Shown here: positions 1 through 12,450 of the stretch, one piece after another
Position numbering within the stretch: position 1 is the first letter of the stretch
How the letters are laid out: each line of letters opens with the position of its first letter
NCBI GenBank assembly: GCA_905221605.1
Contig: CAJNDS010002129.1
Coordinates: forward strand, 364,501-428,500
Direction: 5' to 3'
DNA: 64,000 bases
From: Symbiodinium natans
Taxonomy: Eukaryota; Sar; Dinophyceae; Suessiales; Symbiodiniaceae
The notes under the pieces: generated by a model
Seen by the model: only the letters and a program-made list of their open reading frames with translations
Database searches by the model: none
What the model was told of the DNA's origin: nothing
Position numbers and translations under genes: made by a program

Positions 1-137
1 TTGTGCTTTGAGAGATGTTGAGCAGTTCTTCGGGTTAAGGTTTTGTGGTGACAGGCAGTTTGTGCTGGTGGTGGTATCGAACTGTACCAGATGCTGATTC
101 AATTCGCATTTGGTTTGATTTTCGTTTCGGTGGCCAG

Positions 138-3100
138 GTGCAAGCAAAAGGAAAGAAGTCGGCAAAACCAACGCCCAAAAAAGGCCAGTTTGGGATTTTT
201 CGTGATGCATCGACTTCAGTTGAAACCATGTCGCGAAACCTTCAATTGATCACTTGGCAGGTGCAGCTGCACGTCATGTTGAAGAACTACAAGCCATCAA
301 GGCTGCGCTCAGCATGATGCGACTCAAGCCTTCGGCAGTTGCGGCCAATTTCTGATTCTGACAGGAGAAGGATCCAGAGTTCTACAAGTTTTTAGTTGAG
401 GAGGCCCTGACTGCGACACACACACACACACACACCCTTTTAGTGTCCTCACAAACGTCATGAGTGATTGCACGCTTTTGAAGCTGCCCGTTCCCATTCC
501 CAGTTTTTCACTCCCACACCCAGGACCAGCAGCTCTTGGATTTCACGGCCGATGCTGTCGATGCGGGCTCGGAGGGCGGTGAGGAAGAGGAAGCAGTCGA
601 GGAGGCATCGGGCTGTAGTAACTGTAGTAGACACCGTGATCTGATGAAGCTGGTTTCGGCGGTGTTGTGTCCTTGTGCCACTCTGCTGCTAGCGCACCTG
701 CTGTGACGGTTGCTGGTGGTGTTGATGCTAGTTGAGAAGGTGAGAAAGATTGATACCCCTAATTGAGCGCATGTGCAAGCACGGTTCTTTTAAGTGAGTC
801 AGCCCTGGTTCCAAAATTTTCATCCTGGAGTGTTGGTGCATGCTGCACAAAACGCAGGATCAGGAGGATGACGAGGTGGACGGAGCCTTCGTTCAGGAGC
901 GTGCTGCTTCATGGAAACGTTGTTGTCAAGCTTGGCTTGTTGCTCCAAGCTCAGTCCATGCAATTGCAACCCTGTATGCCAACAAGCAGTACGCAACAGC
1001 ACGTTGAGGTGGTTCCCAGGTCCTTTTGTTGGTTCCGAGATGCGCTAGCACCGACCGCTTCTTGCCAAGAAAGATTAGACGACATCATTCCGCAGGAGCA
1101 GTCAGTGAGCACCTCTTCAGCCGCTGCACGGCAACTCACGTTGGAGCGCTTCAAGCAGATTGAGCGCCTTGACCACCAGAGGTCTCCCGATCAAGGAGAG
1201 GTCGGTCTTTTGATATCCAAGACAATTCCAAACCATGTTTCCAGAGCTGCTTAGGCTTTCAGCGCCAAAGGCCTTCACGGCCTTCAAGGCAGGAGAGCCT
1301 CTTTTGTTGTTTGCTTCGGGTAGTTGTGCTCTCGCTGCATGTTCAGGCTGCTCTCAACGCCTACCACACTGCGGTTCGATCCATTGATCCTGACGTGGAG
1401 GAGGGCCTTCTGGGACACAGGGCGGCTAGAGCGAGCTCCCAGGACTCTGAGAACCAGAGCCCCCAAACCTTTCTGTGCAGGCGAAGGACGGGGACGAGGA
1501 GGCGCCAGCGAGGCATGGCTTGTTGAAGGAATGCATCAAAACAAGCCAAAGCCAAAATTTTAAAAGGTCATTCTGGAGGGGGGGGGAAGGGTTTGACTGT
1601 AGTGGCGGGAGGGCATGGTTGCAGTCTGTCCGGTGCGCGTTTTGTTTTGAAAATGAAAGTCGGATGAATGGTGTCGAGCAGTTGTAGCAGTGTGACATGG
1701 CCGCCGTGGTGCGGCGACGATGACAGCTGGTCTGTTAAACGTTGGTTTGTTGTTACCTTCGGCAACAAGTTGCAGGTGTCCGGGGGGGGCACCTTAGCAG
1801 TCGGATCTGCCGAAGCAAGGAGCCGGAACAGTGTACAGACACCTGGACTTGTCTCAGACCTGAAACTCCAGTAGCACCCCTAAACGCGAAGCATGCCCAA
1901 ACCCAAGATCTTACACCTTCCGAAGGCGCCGGGCCCCTAAAAGAAAGCGCTCGCGCGGGTCGCTGACCATTGAGGATGAGGCTCTGTTCCATGCCTTGCC
2001 GGTGTAAACAACTGTTGAGGTTGTGGTGGGGATTTCTGTTGAGAAGATCGAGGGCTCCTGCTCTCAGACTTGTCGATGATGGACGTCTTATCGGCAAGAA
2101 GTTCCGGCTCAATTCCCGCTACATGCATCTGTACACCAACTTTCTTCTGCAGATTCTGAGGCGCTGCAAGCCGTTTGTAAGCTTTGTTGTCGCAGGCTGC
2201 TAGGCTTGTGGAATGGGATTGGATTCCAAGACAGCCTGAGTGCTTTCAGGCCACGTTCTCCGAAGTTCTGGAGTGGTGCCTGGGGAATGCCCTCGGTCTC
2301 CTCAAGCACTATGCGGGTGAGGAGCTGCAGGCTGGGCTGCGCGATGGAAAGAGTCTTCCTTCTCATCGCCCGCAGTCCGAAAGGCCAGCAAAGGCAAGAA
2401 GAAGAAGGTCCAGAAGGACGAAGCCGGGAACGGGTACTTCGATCCCACCTGCCTGGCCAAATGGAAGCGTGTCAAGGCGATCCGAACGTTAGTCTCGATT
2501 CTCATGATCACGTTACTGCCTGATTTCGCGACAGATTGATGAGTTCCAGGTGCTATGCAACATCTTTTGGGATGAGACGCTCATCCTACTGAACAAGGCA
2601 ATCCGACTTAGGTAAGACTATGCACGACTATAGCCTCCACAGTGAGTCCATGTCGCATGAGATTGAGGGTAGAGCTGAATAGATGGACCCAAGCTCGATG
2701 GATTGGCAAAGGTGTTAAACGCAACATCCCATTCACAAAAGTTGCTGTGCTAGGGCCTCACCGTCGAGATGCAGGAGGCAGTGCTGCGAACTTGCAGCAG
2801 CCAGCAGGCGCTCTGCTGGTCCCTTGGCAGGGTGCCAGCAAAAAGAGGACCGCACAGGGCAAACTCATCCAAGCTCCAAACCAACAGCCCGACTCAAAAG
2901 AACCAGACGCCTGAGCTAAACCTCGGCTCAGGCTTTGGCCCTGCCAGCACCTGCGACGCCGCTTCCTTCGCCGCTGCTGCGCCATCTGGGCCCGGCCGGC
3001 CAGTGGTGGCTCTGAAGCCTCTCCAGGGGGCGTACGGCAGCTCGCCAGCGCCACCATTTTTGTCACTCTTTCTGGATATGAGAAGTTCCAGCATCTGTGC

Positions 3101-4860
3101 TTCCATGGGCTCCACGCATCTTGCCCAGGCTTCTGAGCTTCCTCTTCCTGCGCAATGCCGCGGCCATGCTGCTGCTGAAGCCCGGGTCAACGAAAGACAT
3201 CAGGGGCATTCCAACTCTGGAGGCGCACTTGCACTGTGGTGGGGGCGGGCAGGTTACACTCGGTCCAGCTAGTGCCTGGCCTACTAACACCACCGGCTGA
3301 TCTTGGGATCGTCCTACAGTCGCCCTGCCGACCATTTTGTTTGCATCATTTGCCTCCATCTCTGAGTCGCTCGTTGCTCAGGCCCTGATCCGCACAGTCC
3401 TCCGGTCCTTTGCCAGCGCAGCGGCGGGGACCTACACCTGGCGGTCGGTTTCCAACTTCCGCTTCATGGCCACTGGGCTTGAGAGATGGAGGTGGTGTTT
3501 CAAGTTTAACCCAAGGGCATGGACAGCATCAGTGATTCGGTTCGGGGTCCTTGGTTCCCGGATTCTCTCGGAACATTGAGCTTGCCTTAGCATGCCCAAG
3601 CAACAGACAGTACTTCAGGAGAACTGCATTCTGGAGCTCTTCCGTCTGGATGATGCTACGTCCTATCGCGTAGGCTACGTCTGGATTCGGCAGCTGGCGC
3701 TTCTGCTTCGCAACGCCTCCATGGCCTCCTCAAAAGGCGGCAGCATCAATGCACAGACGGCCAAGACAGCCAAGGCTAAGGCTAAAGCCAAGGCGGCCAA
3801 GGGCCGTGCCAAAAGAGACAAAGCCGCCAAGGGGAAGGCTGGCAAGGAGAAGATGGGGAAGTGCGAGGCCGAAGAAGAGGAAGCACCTCGGCGAAAGGTC
3901 AAGACAAAGCCGCTGGAAGAGCTGATGAGCTGGCAGTTTGTCCGATCCATGTATCTTTGGACCAGAGTCGTGACCTCGGTGCCATCACTGAAGCCGCTGG
4001 CTTACCCCCTCTTCATGGTGATCCTGGGTGCGGTGAAGAGTTTTGGCTGCACTTACGTGGCTTCCGTAAGGGCTGCGAAGATGCCCCCGCAACTCATGGT
4101 GAGGAGCCGCCTCACGAATCTCCAGTGCTTCCCCTTCGTCTGCCATGGTCTCACCTGCCTGAACCGGCTGGCTGCGGGCCTCGAGGTCCTGGTGCCTCTT
4201 TCAAGTCACCTCCTGACTCTTGGCGGGCTGGGGTATGGGTCAGGTATGGGTCGGATATGGGTCGGATGTGAGGAGCCCTTCTGCCCAACTCCAGCACATG
4301 CGACTTGCAAAGGAAACTCCTGGACATTGTCCACCATCAGCTGGAGTCGAGGAAGAAGTTCGGCTCGAAGGCCGAGGATCCAGGCCGGAGCCCTTTTGCT
4401 GATGTCTGCGAATGTAGTTGTGTGGTCAGTTGCTCGCAAATGTCAAGTTTCTCCTGCAAACCTGCAGATGGCGAAGAAGCGGAGGCAGGTGAACGAAAGC
4501 CGCCCGACATGGAGGCTTGGTTGCTGCGTGCTCTGTGATATTCCGTGCGACAGAGAACTTGCCCCTAAACCTTAAACCCTAAACCCTAACCCCGCATTCT
4601 TGGAAGGTTCTGCTGCGCCTTTCGACCGGTCGGGAAGAAGTCTTAGTCATGGTGGCAGAGAGGATTTGCGCCCCTTGGTGGAATTGGTCTCCCCCAACAA
4701 ACCTTAAAAACCCTAAACCCTAAACCCCAAGCCCCCTAAGCTGTCCCTGTGCAGGGCCTCTTCATAGACCACCTCGGTCTTCTCAGCCGCTCAACCTCCT
4801 TCCCGGAGCTCTCGGCGCCAGTTGTGGCTTGTCGAAAGCAATCGTTAGAAAGCATCTTGC
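138..4860 (+). CDS. NOC2: NOC2-like nucleolar complex protein, multi-exon
   Basis: Noc2 proteins pair with Noc1 or Noc3 on pre-60S particles and help move them from the nucleolus through the nucleoplasm. Exons read by eye: 138-183 (Lys-rich N-terminus), 261-301, 365-403 (DPEFYKFL, a Noc2 hallmark), 524-604 (DQQLLDF then an acidic run), 858-896, about 1099-1158, 1347-1403, 2250-2316, 2376-2476, 2550-2597, 2754-2807, about 3129-3200, 3382-3468, 3619 to about 4230, possibly 4484-4540, and 4755 to about 4840 (SFPELSAPVVA). The longest exon has VWIRQLALLLRNA, WQFVRSMYLWTRVV and CFPFVCHGLTCLNRLAAG in family order. Many donors are GC (after 301, 403, 604, 2476, 2597); 2316 is followed by GT. A Lys/Ala-rich insert of about 40 residues lies between IRQLA and WQFV. 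The start codon and last exon are not identified. Confidence 0.8.
411..436. repeat. (CA)n microsatellite
   Basis: About ten CA dinucleotides in the NOC2-like gene, in the intron between the exons at 365-403 and 524-604. Confidence 0.9.
1404..2249 (+). other. Long intron or missed exons of the NOC2-like gene
   Basis: Between the AYHTAVRSI exon and the exon at 2250, Noc2 proteins have further helical repeats. A short reading DEALFHAL near 1972-1998, after an AG, could be one missed exon. No other exon is supported. A G-run lies at 1577-1588. Confidence 0.3.
4563..4735. repeat. Interstitial telomere-like repeats (CCCTAAA)
   Basis: Two short degenerate runs, 4563-4590 and about 4700-4730, in the last introns of the NOC2-like gene. 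The second sits a few bases upstream of the acceptor before the 4755 exon. Confidence 0.85.
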
Positions 4861-5072
4861 GCATATGTACATATGTGTGTACGTATACACATTGTATATA
4901 CACATATATGTATACATGTATTACATATACATATACATATACAAATAAATAAATAATTTTATGTATATATTTTTATATCTATATTTTGTATATAAATAAA
5001 TAAATAAATATATATATATGTATGTATACATATATATATATACACATATATATATATATATCTATGTATACG
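4861..5072. repeat. AT-rich ATAC/ATAT microsatellite block
   Basis: About 210 bases of TATATAC, AAATA and TATATG mixtures just after the last recognised NOC2 exon. It probably marks the end of that gene or a late intron. Confidence 0.85.
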
Positions 5073-5784
5073 TATGGTGCCCCACCCCTCCCTCCCCGTC
5101 TCAACCCCATTGCTAAGACCTTCTAGTGTTGGGTTCTGCGAGGGGCGGATCTAGGGTTCAAGATTCAAGATGCAGCAGGGAAGCTTTACCTGGTGCCTTT
5201 GAATCTATGCCCGCCCTCGTTCCATATGCTTGATTTTTTTCACAGAAGAAGAGACCCACGCCGCAACGAAAGACAGAAAGAAAGAATCTGAAAACAGTCC
5301 TCGAAGTGGGCCTCCGAGCAGCCTTCGGGCCTTAAAGGCCCCCTGAACAAAAAGAAAGGACGAGGTAACGGAAGAAAGAACAAAAATTGAAAGAGCAGAG
5401 TATCGAGAGAGAAACCAAATCAAGGTACTTGAACCCAGGCAGAATCGTGTGTGAAATGCCAAATTTGTGGGGGGTGGGGGGGGGGCTGTCACCCAACGTT
5501 CAGGAACGATGGAGCGTCTGGGGGTGTACCCAACAGCGGCCGTGGGGCCGGGGCTTCGTGCTTCGTAGTTTTCCTAAACGCTATCGTGGACAGGTGACCC
5601 TGGCATAGGGGTATCTTAGGGGGGCATCTACTTCCCCGTGGGCGCAAGTTCCTCGCAAAAGGGGGTGCGCATCTGTGTGTGGGAAGGGGAAGGGAGCGAG
5701 CCACATTCCTGAAAATCATGGAGAAGAAGAATGACGAAGAACCATTATTTTACTTCGAACATCCCCACCCTCTCTTGGTAGAGA
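5073..5784. other. Spacer, no gene recognised
   Basis: Mixed-composition DNA with a short G-run near 5470. Open frames on both strands are short and low in complexity. I see no exon with family resemblance. Confidence 0.5.
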
Positions 5785-6030
5785 TACTCTGGGGTTGGGC
5801 ACTCCAGGGAGACTCTGGGGCTGCACTCCGGGGGTTGGGCACTCCAGGGAGACTCTTCTGGGGCTGGGCACTCCGGGCACTCGGTTGGGCACTCCGGAGA
5901 CTCGGTTGGGCACTCCCTCTTGGGGTCGGGCACTCCAGGGAGACTCTGGGGTTGGGCACTCCAGGCAGACTCTGGGGTTGGGCACTCCGGAGACACTCTG
6001 GGGCTGGGCACTCCAGGGAGACTTTTCGCA
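5785..6030. repeat. Tandem array of about 28-bp GC-rich units
   Basis: About nine diverged units built on GGGCACTCCAGGGAGACT followed by CTGGGGTT; some units are shortened. It keeps spurious frames open on both strands. Related units occur in the opposite orientation at 33.8, 42.1, 49.0 and 53.6 kb. Confidence 0.85.
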
Positions 6031-6204
6031 CGGAGGGTGGGGAACAACCCCACACTAAGGGCGGAGAATAACAGTAATAGTATCACAACCCGAACAAGAG
6101 CATGAACAAAAACGCAAGAATGGCACCTTAGCCGCCTTGGCCCGGCCCAGCGCATCCGCGTGAGCATGGTGATTCCGCAGCGCCCAAGTCGCTGGACCCC
6201 AAGC

Positions 6205-6545
6205 AATAAGGGTTGGGTTTAGGGTTTAGGGTTCCGGGTTTATGGCTTATGGTTTGGGGTTTAGGGTTGAGGGTTAGTTTAGGATTGAGGGCTTAGGGCT
6301 CAAGGTTCACGCTTTGGGGTTTAGGGTTTTTTTGGGTTTCGGGTTCAAGAGACGGTTCGGCTTGGATTGGTCGTAGGGTTGAGCCAGGCCCCTCAGGGAG
6401 GGTAGGGGGGGTGGGGGGAATGGGGGCGGGGGGGGAGGGGGGAAGTGGGGGGGGGGTGGGGGGGTAGGGGAGGGGGGTTTGTTGAAGGTTTGAGGGTTGA
6501 GTGTTTCGGGGCTTAAGGTTTAAGGTGTAAGGTTTAGGGTTTTAG
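6205..6545. repeat. Degenerate TTTAGGG tract with G-rich block
   Basis: Diverged telomere-like heptamers at 6205-6335 and 6485-6545 flank a very G-rich block (about 6395-6480) of repeated GGGGTGGGG and GGGGGAGGGG. A second G-rich block lies at 6645-6715. Confidence 0.8.
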
Positions 6546-7199
6546 GTCAAGCTTAGACTCTTCGGCTTGTGTAATGCATGTTGGGCCGTGCTCAACCAGT
6601 TCAGCCTCGAAAACCCGCTCACCAAATTTTTCTGTGGAGAGGCAGGGGGAGGGGTGGGGGGAGTAGGGGTAGGGGGAGGGGGGGGGGTAGGGGGCAGGGG
6701 GGGGGGTCGGGGTCCTGGCGAACCGTCCGCTTGCGGACCCCGGTTTCCTAGGGGGGTACCCATTTGAGGCAAAAAAAGAGTCCGAAAAATGGTTTTGGGT
6801 GTGGGGGGAGGATTTGGAGGGGGGTGCCTGTTCTGACAACCTATACACCTCCGGCCCGAGGCCTCGGCGGATTTTAGCAGCAGTACGAACCATAACAAGA
6901 AAAGTCATGAGCGGAAACATGCAGGAGAGCGGCGTGAACATGTGTGAACAGCTTCCAAAACCCCACTAGTGCAGTTCCCCACTTACAATTTTGCAACGGT
7001 CAGGTCTTGCACCTGCGGCGCCAAAGCAAGTCGCGCAGCTGAACGGGGTTAGGGATGGTCCCAAGTCAAGTCGCTAAGGCATCGAGTTGAACTTGCAGAC
7101 GTCTTGCGCGCTTCCCGATGCGCTTTTGCCGTGTACCATACATCCCGTTCTAGTCACGAAAACATGCCCGGCGAGTGCACTTTATTGACTGTTGGAAAG
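6546..7199. other. Spacer, no exon recognised
   Basis: Contains the second G-rich block and a stretch around 6900-7100 of ordinary composition. The frames seen are short and resemble nothing I know. Confidence 0.4.
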
Positions 7200-10100
7200 G
7201 CACTGCCGCAACGAAACTCTGCGGAAGCAGCTGAAAGCGCTGCTGGCCGTCGTGGAGCAGAGCAGCCAAGAGGTACAGCGGTACCGGGAGCAGCTCCAGG
7301 CAAGCTGTTGATTTTCATATTCGGTCAATGGTCTCTATTTGTTTTTTCTCTGGGCATACCCTGAATATAGAGGGACCTATGATAAGAGCGGATTTCATAA
7401 GGATCATGAACCAAAGAGAGCTCACAAGGAGCCGCCTCCTGCTGGGAAGCTGCTAGTACTTGCCGCAGACGCCACGCCTCTGGCAAAGCAACGAGCGCAG
7501 TGGCTCAAGCGCCCTCTGGCTGGAGGTCATGGCAGTTGAGCGCAGCATGTAGCTACAACAACACATCGCGGTTCAGTGCGCTCTGGAACAATACGCCATC
7601 TCACATTATACTAACTAAGTCAGCCTCAGAATCCAAAGGGGTGAAGTTGCCACTTCAGCAAGGCTTTCAGGCCAAGGACACACCAGGATTTGAAGCACGG
7701 CTTTCGTCTGAGGCCGGGCCGAGAACGAGCGCTCCAAAGTGGAAGGTGAGCTTGCCTGGTGCTTAGCTGTGATGGATGTAGTCGATCTTCTGGCATATTC
7801 CTTGCAATACCAGAAAGCGGCTTATGTTTCCGGTCGACGCCCCCATGTGGGCGAATGTGGGGGAATGAATCAAGGTAGCCGTTTTTTCTTTCCGTCCGCG
7901 AGCAGCCCAGGAGCAAAGCAAAGCCCGCAAGAGAAGGAAGGCCCGTCGGGGACCGTGCTTCGACTCGTCTTTGACAGACGATAGACATACCTACTAATGA
8001 AGGGTAGTTTCTACTAAGCTGTAGGTCCACTGTAGGTAAAGAGTAGTTGCCTTAGAAAACTGTCAAAAAACTTGTTTTGCAGGTGGCCAAGGTGGCGAAG
8101 GGCTGACTTGGGGCTGACTTGGAGCTGCGGTGGCCAAAGACCTCCGCAGCCTGGGACGCTTCCATTCCTTCCTTTCCACCAGCTCTGCTGGTGCTGTTAA
8201 CGCCCAGCGCACCCGGTCGAGTGTGCTTCAACATCGAGCGGAACAGAGCGTCCAGCATCTTGGATTTGCAGGGCTCCAGAGCTTTCCAACGCAGTTGAGC
8301 TGCCCACCTCCTGCATTCAACAAGCCTGTGCACAGACTGTTTTCTTTTTCTTTTTGCCTATGGACAGCTCGCCGACCCGCATATATTTGGCTCGAAACAG
8401 GGGAAAGCTGACGAGGCCGTTGGGCCGCTGCCAGGCCTTGGGAGATCTTGAGATGCACTTCGTTTGGTACATGTGTGCTGGGTCGCACTGCGTCGCAGCA
8501 TCCGCAGCGCAGGAGACATATGCAGGCGAGCCGGACGGCCGCGAACTCAAGTTGGCTTGTCGCATGCTTGACTCCTTTGACCCCCAGACTCTGCGACTCG
8601 TTCTTTCAGGCCTTTCCCGATGCGCCTGAGGTGCGCAGAGACTCTCGCTATCTCTGATTCGGGGGGCTCGGGGGATGTTCGGAGGATCGGAGTCAAGTTC
8701 GGGGGAGGGTTTGGCGAGAGCTTACGAACACATTTCTCACGAACCTCGTGTCCAAAGTCCTCCACTTCTTAGCAGGCGCTGATCGAGTCATCCTTCCGGC
8801 GCCTCCTCGCATCGTTGGACCAAGAACGGGACCTCGGGATCTGTTACAGCCCAGCGCAAGCTTGCAGAGGTTTAGGGATAGGGTTTAGGGTTTGGGGTTT
8901 CGAGTTTAGGGCTCATATGGACCGAGAACCTAGGGAAGACCTGCTGTTACGCCTAGGCATGTCAGGCTGCTCCGTCAAGCCGCTTGAACTAGGAGTAGCC
9001 TGAGAATGGCCTGCCAGGAGCAGATTCGGGGTTCCTGGGCACGCCTCTCCGAGGCTTGGACGGCTTGGACAAGTTACAAGTGCTTGAAGCAATCTACGGA
9101 ATCTACGGACACCCCATTCTGCCACCCCCATTCTTCAGACCATTCGGCCTGTCCGTTCGGCAACTTGGTGCAGGAGCGAGATCAGACAACTGAGGAGCTT
9201 GAGAAGCTCCGGCAGGACGACGGCGTTACGTGATGCCGGATTCGGGAGGCTGTGTTAATTGTTAGCAGGAGTTGGTCGGAACCAGGCACAGGTGATGCCT
9301 GGTAAAGCTTGACAAGCTCCCCGCCTGGCAGGACACGGAAGAATGGTGCTACCGGGAGAAGCTGAAGATTGATGCCGAATGGCAGCGTCTCAACAAGCTC
9401 AGTGAGGTGGGCCAGCAATTTGCTTATTCCGAAGGTGGTTTGTACGAATCGGCATGTAGTCCACATGGCTGCTGATGTAGACTCAGGGGCCAGAAGGCAA
9501 ACAGGCACTGCGTGTCACGTTCCGGCACAAGAGGTCTAGCACGCTGAGGCTCTGAGGCCCGAAGCGGGGGCTGGAATCCAACAGTTGGCCGTGGCCCCTG
9601 GGCCTTGCGTGTGTCTCGAAGCCCTCGCCTCGCACTTGATCACGCTGCCTCGCACCCTGCCAGTGGCTTTCGTGCCACCCAGCCGTGGCTTCCGGACTCC
9701 ACCCCAGCCATGCATGGGATCGCATGGGCACGCTGCGCTGTTGCCGCGGGGCCTCCGCCCCACGTGTGTTGGACAGTTGCCTTGCTGTTGCCGTTCTTTC
9801 GGTCAGTGGCCTCGGGGTTGCGATAACCGAAGTCCAATCTGGCACATGCCCACTATTGTGCCTCTTGAGAACGATTACCACGTTCGCTGATCCCCCCACT
9901 CGCTCCGTTTGCTTTCTTGAAGGGCATGCTTTGTTCTTTTGGTGTCGCAAAAGATGCACTCTGATGAGAGGGTCTCCCACTCACTCCGGTTGCTTGCTTG
10001 GCCATGGAGCAGGGGCTGCATGGACCTGAGGTCCATTCTGTTTTCCAGAAGGGGTATACTGGGGGGTATAGTAACGGGGGTATGAGGGGGGTAGAAGGGG

Positions 10101-10990
10101 GCATAAGGGCGGTGTAAAGGGGGGGTGTATAAGGGGGTAATCTCAGCTGGCAAAACTCTCTGGTCAGCTTGCACTCAGCTGCGTTTGAAGTCGTGGTGGG
10201 GGGTTCTGTGTTGCAGAAGCACTTCATGCAGTGTTGAGTTGCAGGGTGGCAGGGGCGCTTTACGGCAATCTTGGTTCTGTTGCAGAGGACATGTCAAAGA
10301 TGTGGACGGAGACAGAGGCGCAACCGGAGGGTTTTTTTTGGTACATTTCGCTTTAATATAATTTTTCTGCTCTTGGCATATCAATCCGAAAAAGAAGCGC
10401 TGAGAGAGGTCATCCAGATCAATTGCTCTGGCCAAGTCTTCACAATCCCGAAGCAGACCATGCCAGTTACCCAGACTTTCATCCAGCCCTTCGTGTTGCT
10501 CTGCGCTATTTTGCAAGTGCGCCCTGTGGTGTCCTTGGCTTAGGTGTGGTATTCCTGGCAGCGTTCTCGCCGAGATGTTCAGCGACACCTTTATCCACGA
10601 AATCCCGCGCGATGAGGAAGGCCGCTTCTTCCTGGACTTCAATCCCCAGCCTGCTCCTCATGAAGCCCCAGTTTGCAGCTGGAGCTCTTCTGCAAGTGTA
10701 TGTTGTGCAGCAAGATGTGGCACTAGGCTCGTGAGGTCTCACAGAATGCGCCAAGCTGGCAACTACACTTAGCTCATTTCCAGCCCTATGTTGATCAGCT
10801 TCGAAGAAGCTATCAATCTGCTCGAGGTGCTTCAGTGTCGTTGTCGAGTATCTCCGAAACCGGCGCCTGCGTGTAGATGCACCTTTACCAGTGGTGCCAG
10901 TGGTGCAGCGGCGGAACATGGAGCTCTTGGCTGAGGCAGGGCTTCGCGTTAAAACAGGGAAGGGATTCCGATTTCTTAGCTTGCCTCAGG
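7200..10990 (+). CDS. Coiled-coil exons followed by a BTB (KCTD/T1-like) domain
   Basis: Exons at 7200-7299 (LRKQLKALLAVVEQSS..., GC donor), about 8776-8838 (ALIESSFRRLLASLDQERD), about 9167-9222 (QERDQTTEELEKLRQ), about 9342-9400 (YREKLKIDAEWQRLNKLSE) and 9487-9533 (EGKQALRVTFRHKR, GT donor) encode charged heptad-like helices. They are followed by 10388-10460 (VIQINCSGQVFTIPKQTM), about 10475-10525 (LRVALRYFAS), 10575-10640 (FIHEIPRDEEGRFFLDFNP) and about 10895-10975 (RNMELLAEAGL). The last four match the order of a BTB/K+-channel-tetramerisation domain: INVGG-V-FTT start, then D-DG-FF-D-NP. BTB domains oligomerise and often recruit cullin-3; that role is only a family inference. Whether the coiled-coil and BTB exons form one gene or two is unproven. 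Start and end are not identified. Confidence 0.5.
8872..8912. repeat. Telomere-like TTTAGGG run
   Basis: Several adjacent, partly degenerate TTTAGGG units in an intron of the coiled-coil gene. Confidence 0.85.
10046..10140. repeat. G-rich tandem-like repeat (GGGGGTATA variants)
   Basis: About eight loosely repeated units of G4-7 followed by TATA, TATG, GCAT or TGTA, located in an intron before the BTB exons. Confidence 0.7.
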
Positions 10991-11074
10991 CGTGGAAGCT
11001 GTGGCCTTTCCTGAAGCCAAATCGCGATGGCCCTAGCTTAGCTTAAGCCGAAGGTTTACATTGCTCTGTCTGGC

Positions 11075-11925
11075 GTGGGTCGTTTTTCATGCCACTGTAA
11101 TGGTTCTAAGATAATGCATGCAGCTTCTGGTGAACGCTGCATGGTTCCTTGTCGGCAGCAACCCAGGCATGAACCCGCTGCACGGAACATCCCTTCACAT
11201 CGCCACACGGCCCGCGGCGGATCAGCCACCGGACGCCAGCCTCCCGGGAGTTCTTACGCGTTGAGAGTTCGTTGCTTTCAGCATCAGAGGTGTCAACCCC
11301 CCCCCCCCCCCCCCCCCCCCAAAAGACCAAAAGAAGCCCAAACCCAAACTCCCCAAACCGCCCCCCAACTCTGCAGAAAAAGCGAAGACCCCAGGGCCAG
11401 GAGCCGGCCACGGTGGAGGTGGTCCGAGCAACACACCCGGGCTGGCAGGCCCCAACACTTCCTCCCTTGCTTAAGGAGCTGGGGAGTGTAGGTGTTTGCG
11501 ATGGGTGGTTGGGGGAGGATTTCTTTGCCTCAAAACAGTGTAACAGCTGATTTTCGGGATGTTTTGGGGGTTCTGCTCGGGGTCTTCGCGAGGCTGTGGG
11601 ATGGGCATGTCTATCTCATCAGCCGATCTACATAGCTGCCCGTGGACCCATCATCAGCCATGCCGTGGGGTGGAGGTGATCGGTGCTGAGCATCCGCTTC
11701 CGGTCTCGAGTGCCTCCTACTTCGAGGCTTGCGACATCTGTTGGGAGGAATTTTATGCAGCATTCAAGACTCTCTCTTGCAAATTCTCGACTTCCACTGC
11801 GTTGAAGTTCGCAGTCTCCGTGTGCAAGGTGACGGTCCTGTCAAACCCGGATGCACGGGGTGGGCCTAGGCCTCAGCTTCTTCGGGTACAGCTGCTGCGA
11901 ATTCTGCAGGGCCACTTGAGGCCCT
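11075..11925 (+). other. Exon-like pieces, product unrecognised
   Basis: A frame at about 11570-11680 reads RLWDGHVYLISRSTYIAARG, and an adjacent frame at about 11690-11860 reads SSASYFEACDICWEEFYAAF. Both look protein-like but match no family I can name. A run of about 22 C residues lies at 11299-11321. These could be 3' exons of the BTB gene or a separate gene. Confidence 0.3.
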
Positions 11926-11992
11926 AAACCATCCTAAACCCTAAACCTAAACCCTAAACCCGAAACCCTAAGCCCTAAACCCTAAACCCAGC
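11926..11992. repeat. Telomere-like CCCTAAA run
   Basis: About eight CCCTAAA-type units with a few base changes. Confidence 0.9.
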
Positions 11993-12014
11993 TTCTTGAG
12001 GGCCTCTTCAGGGG

Positions 12015-12450
12015 GCCACATGAGGGCTAATGTGACTGAGGTTGGCCGTGGGCCTTTGCAACCACCTTCCGCAAGGCCCCGAGACCCACTCCATCAGGCT
12101 GCAGCCTCTTGGCTTGGAAAAGAAAAGATATGAATATCGAAAACTATGTAAACACGTAGAAATACATGAATGAAAATTACATATGTCACAAATATCAATA
12201 AACATTGGACACAGACATAAATACTAAATAAATTAATATACATATGTATGTATAGATATATATATATATGTATATATTTTTATGTCCCCTGAAGAAGGCT
12301 GACATTGGGGATATCTAATTGAGGTACCTATTTCAGGAAGGCCCCAGAGATGATTCTCTTGAGGTGCTGTGTTCTTTACAACAGCAACAACGGCCTGCTT
12401 GGCGATGCGCTGGGCGACCACGACGTGCAGCCTGGGCTCCAGCTCAGCGA
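12015..12450 (-). other. Possible minus-strand exons, product unrecognised
   Basis: On the minus strand, about 12445-12330 reads VVVAQRIAKQAVVAVVKN and about 12120-12040 reads LQPDGVGLGALRKVVAKA. The two are similar in style and both look more protein-like than the + frames. Between them is AT-rich DNA (12115-12290, ATGTAT/ATATAT). No family assignment, and they may be fragments. Confidence 0.25.

Noticed and set aside
5716-6206. Several Pro/Ser/Gly-rich frames on both strands
   Set aside because: Open only because of the ~28-bp tandem repeat.
6385-6480. G-quadruplex regulatory element
   Set aside because: G-runs would allow it, but nothing links the block to a promoter or a gene; kept only as a repeat.
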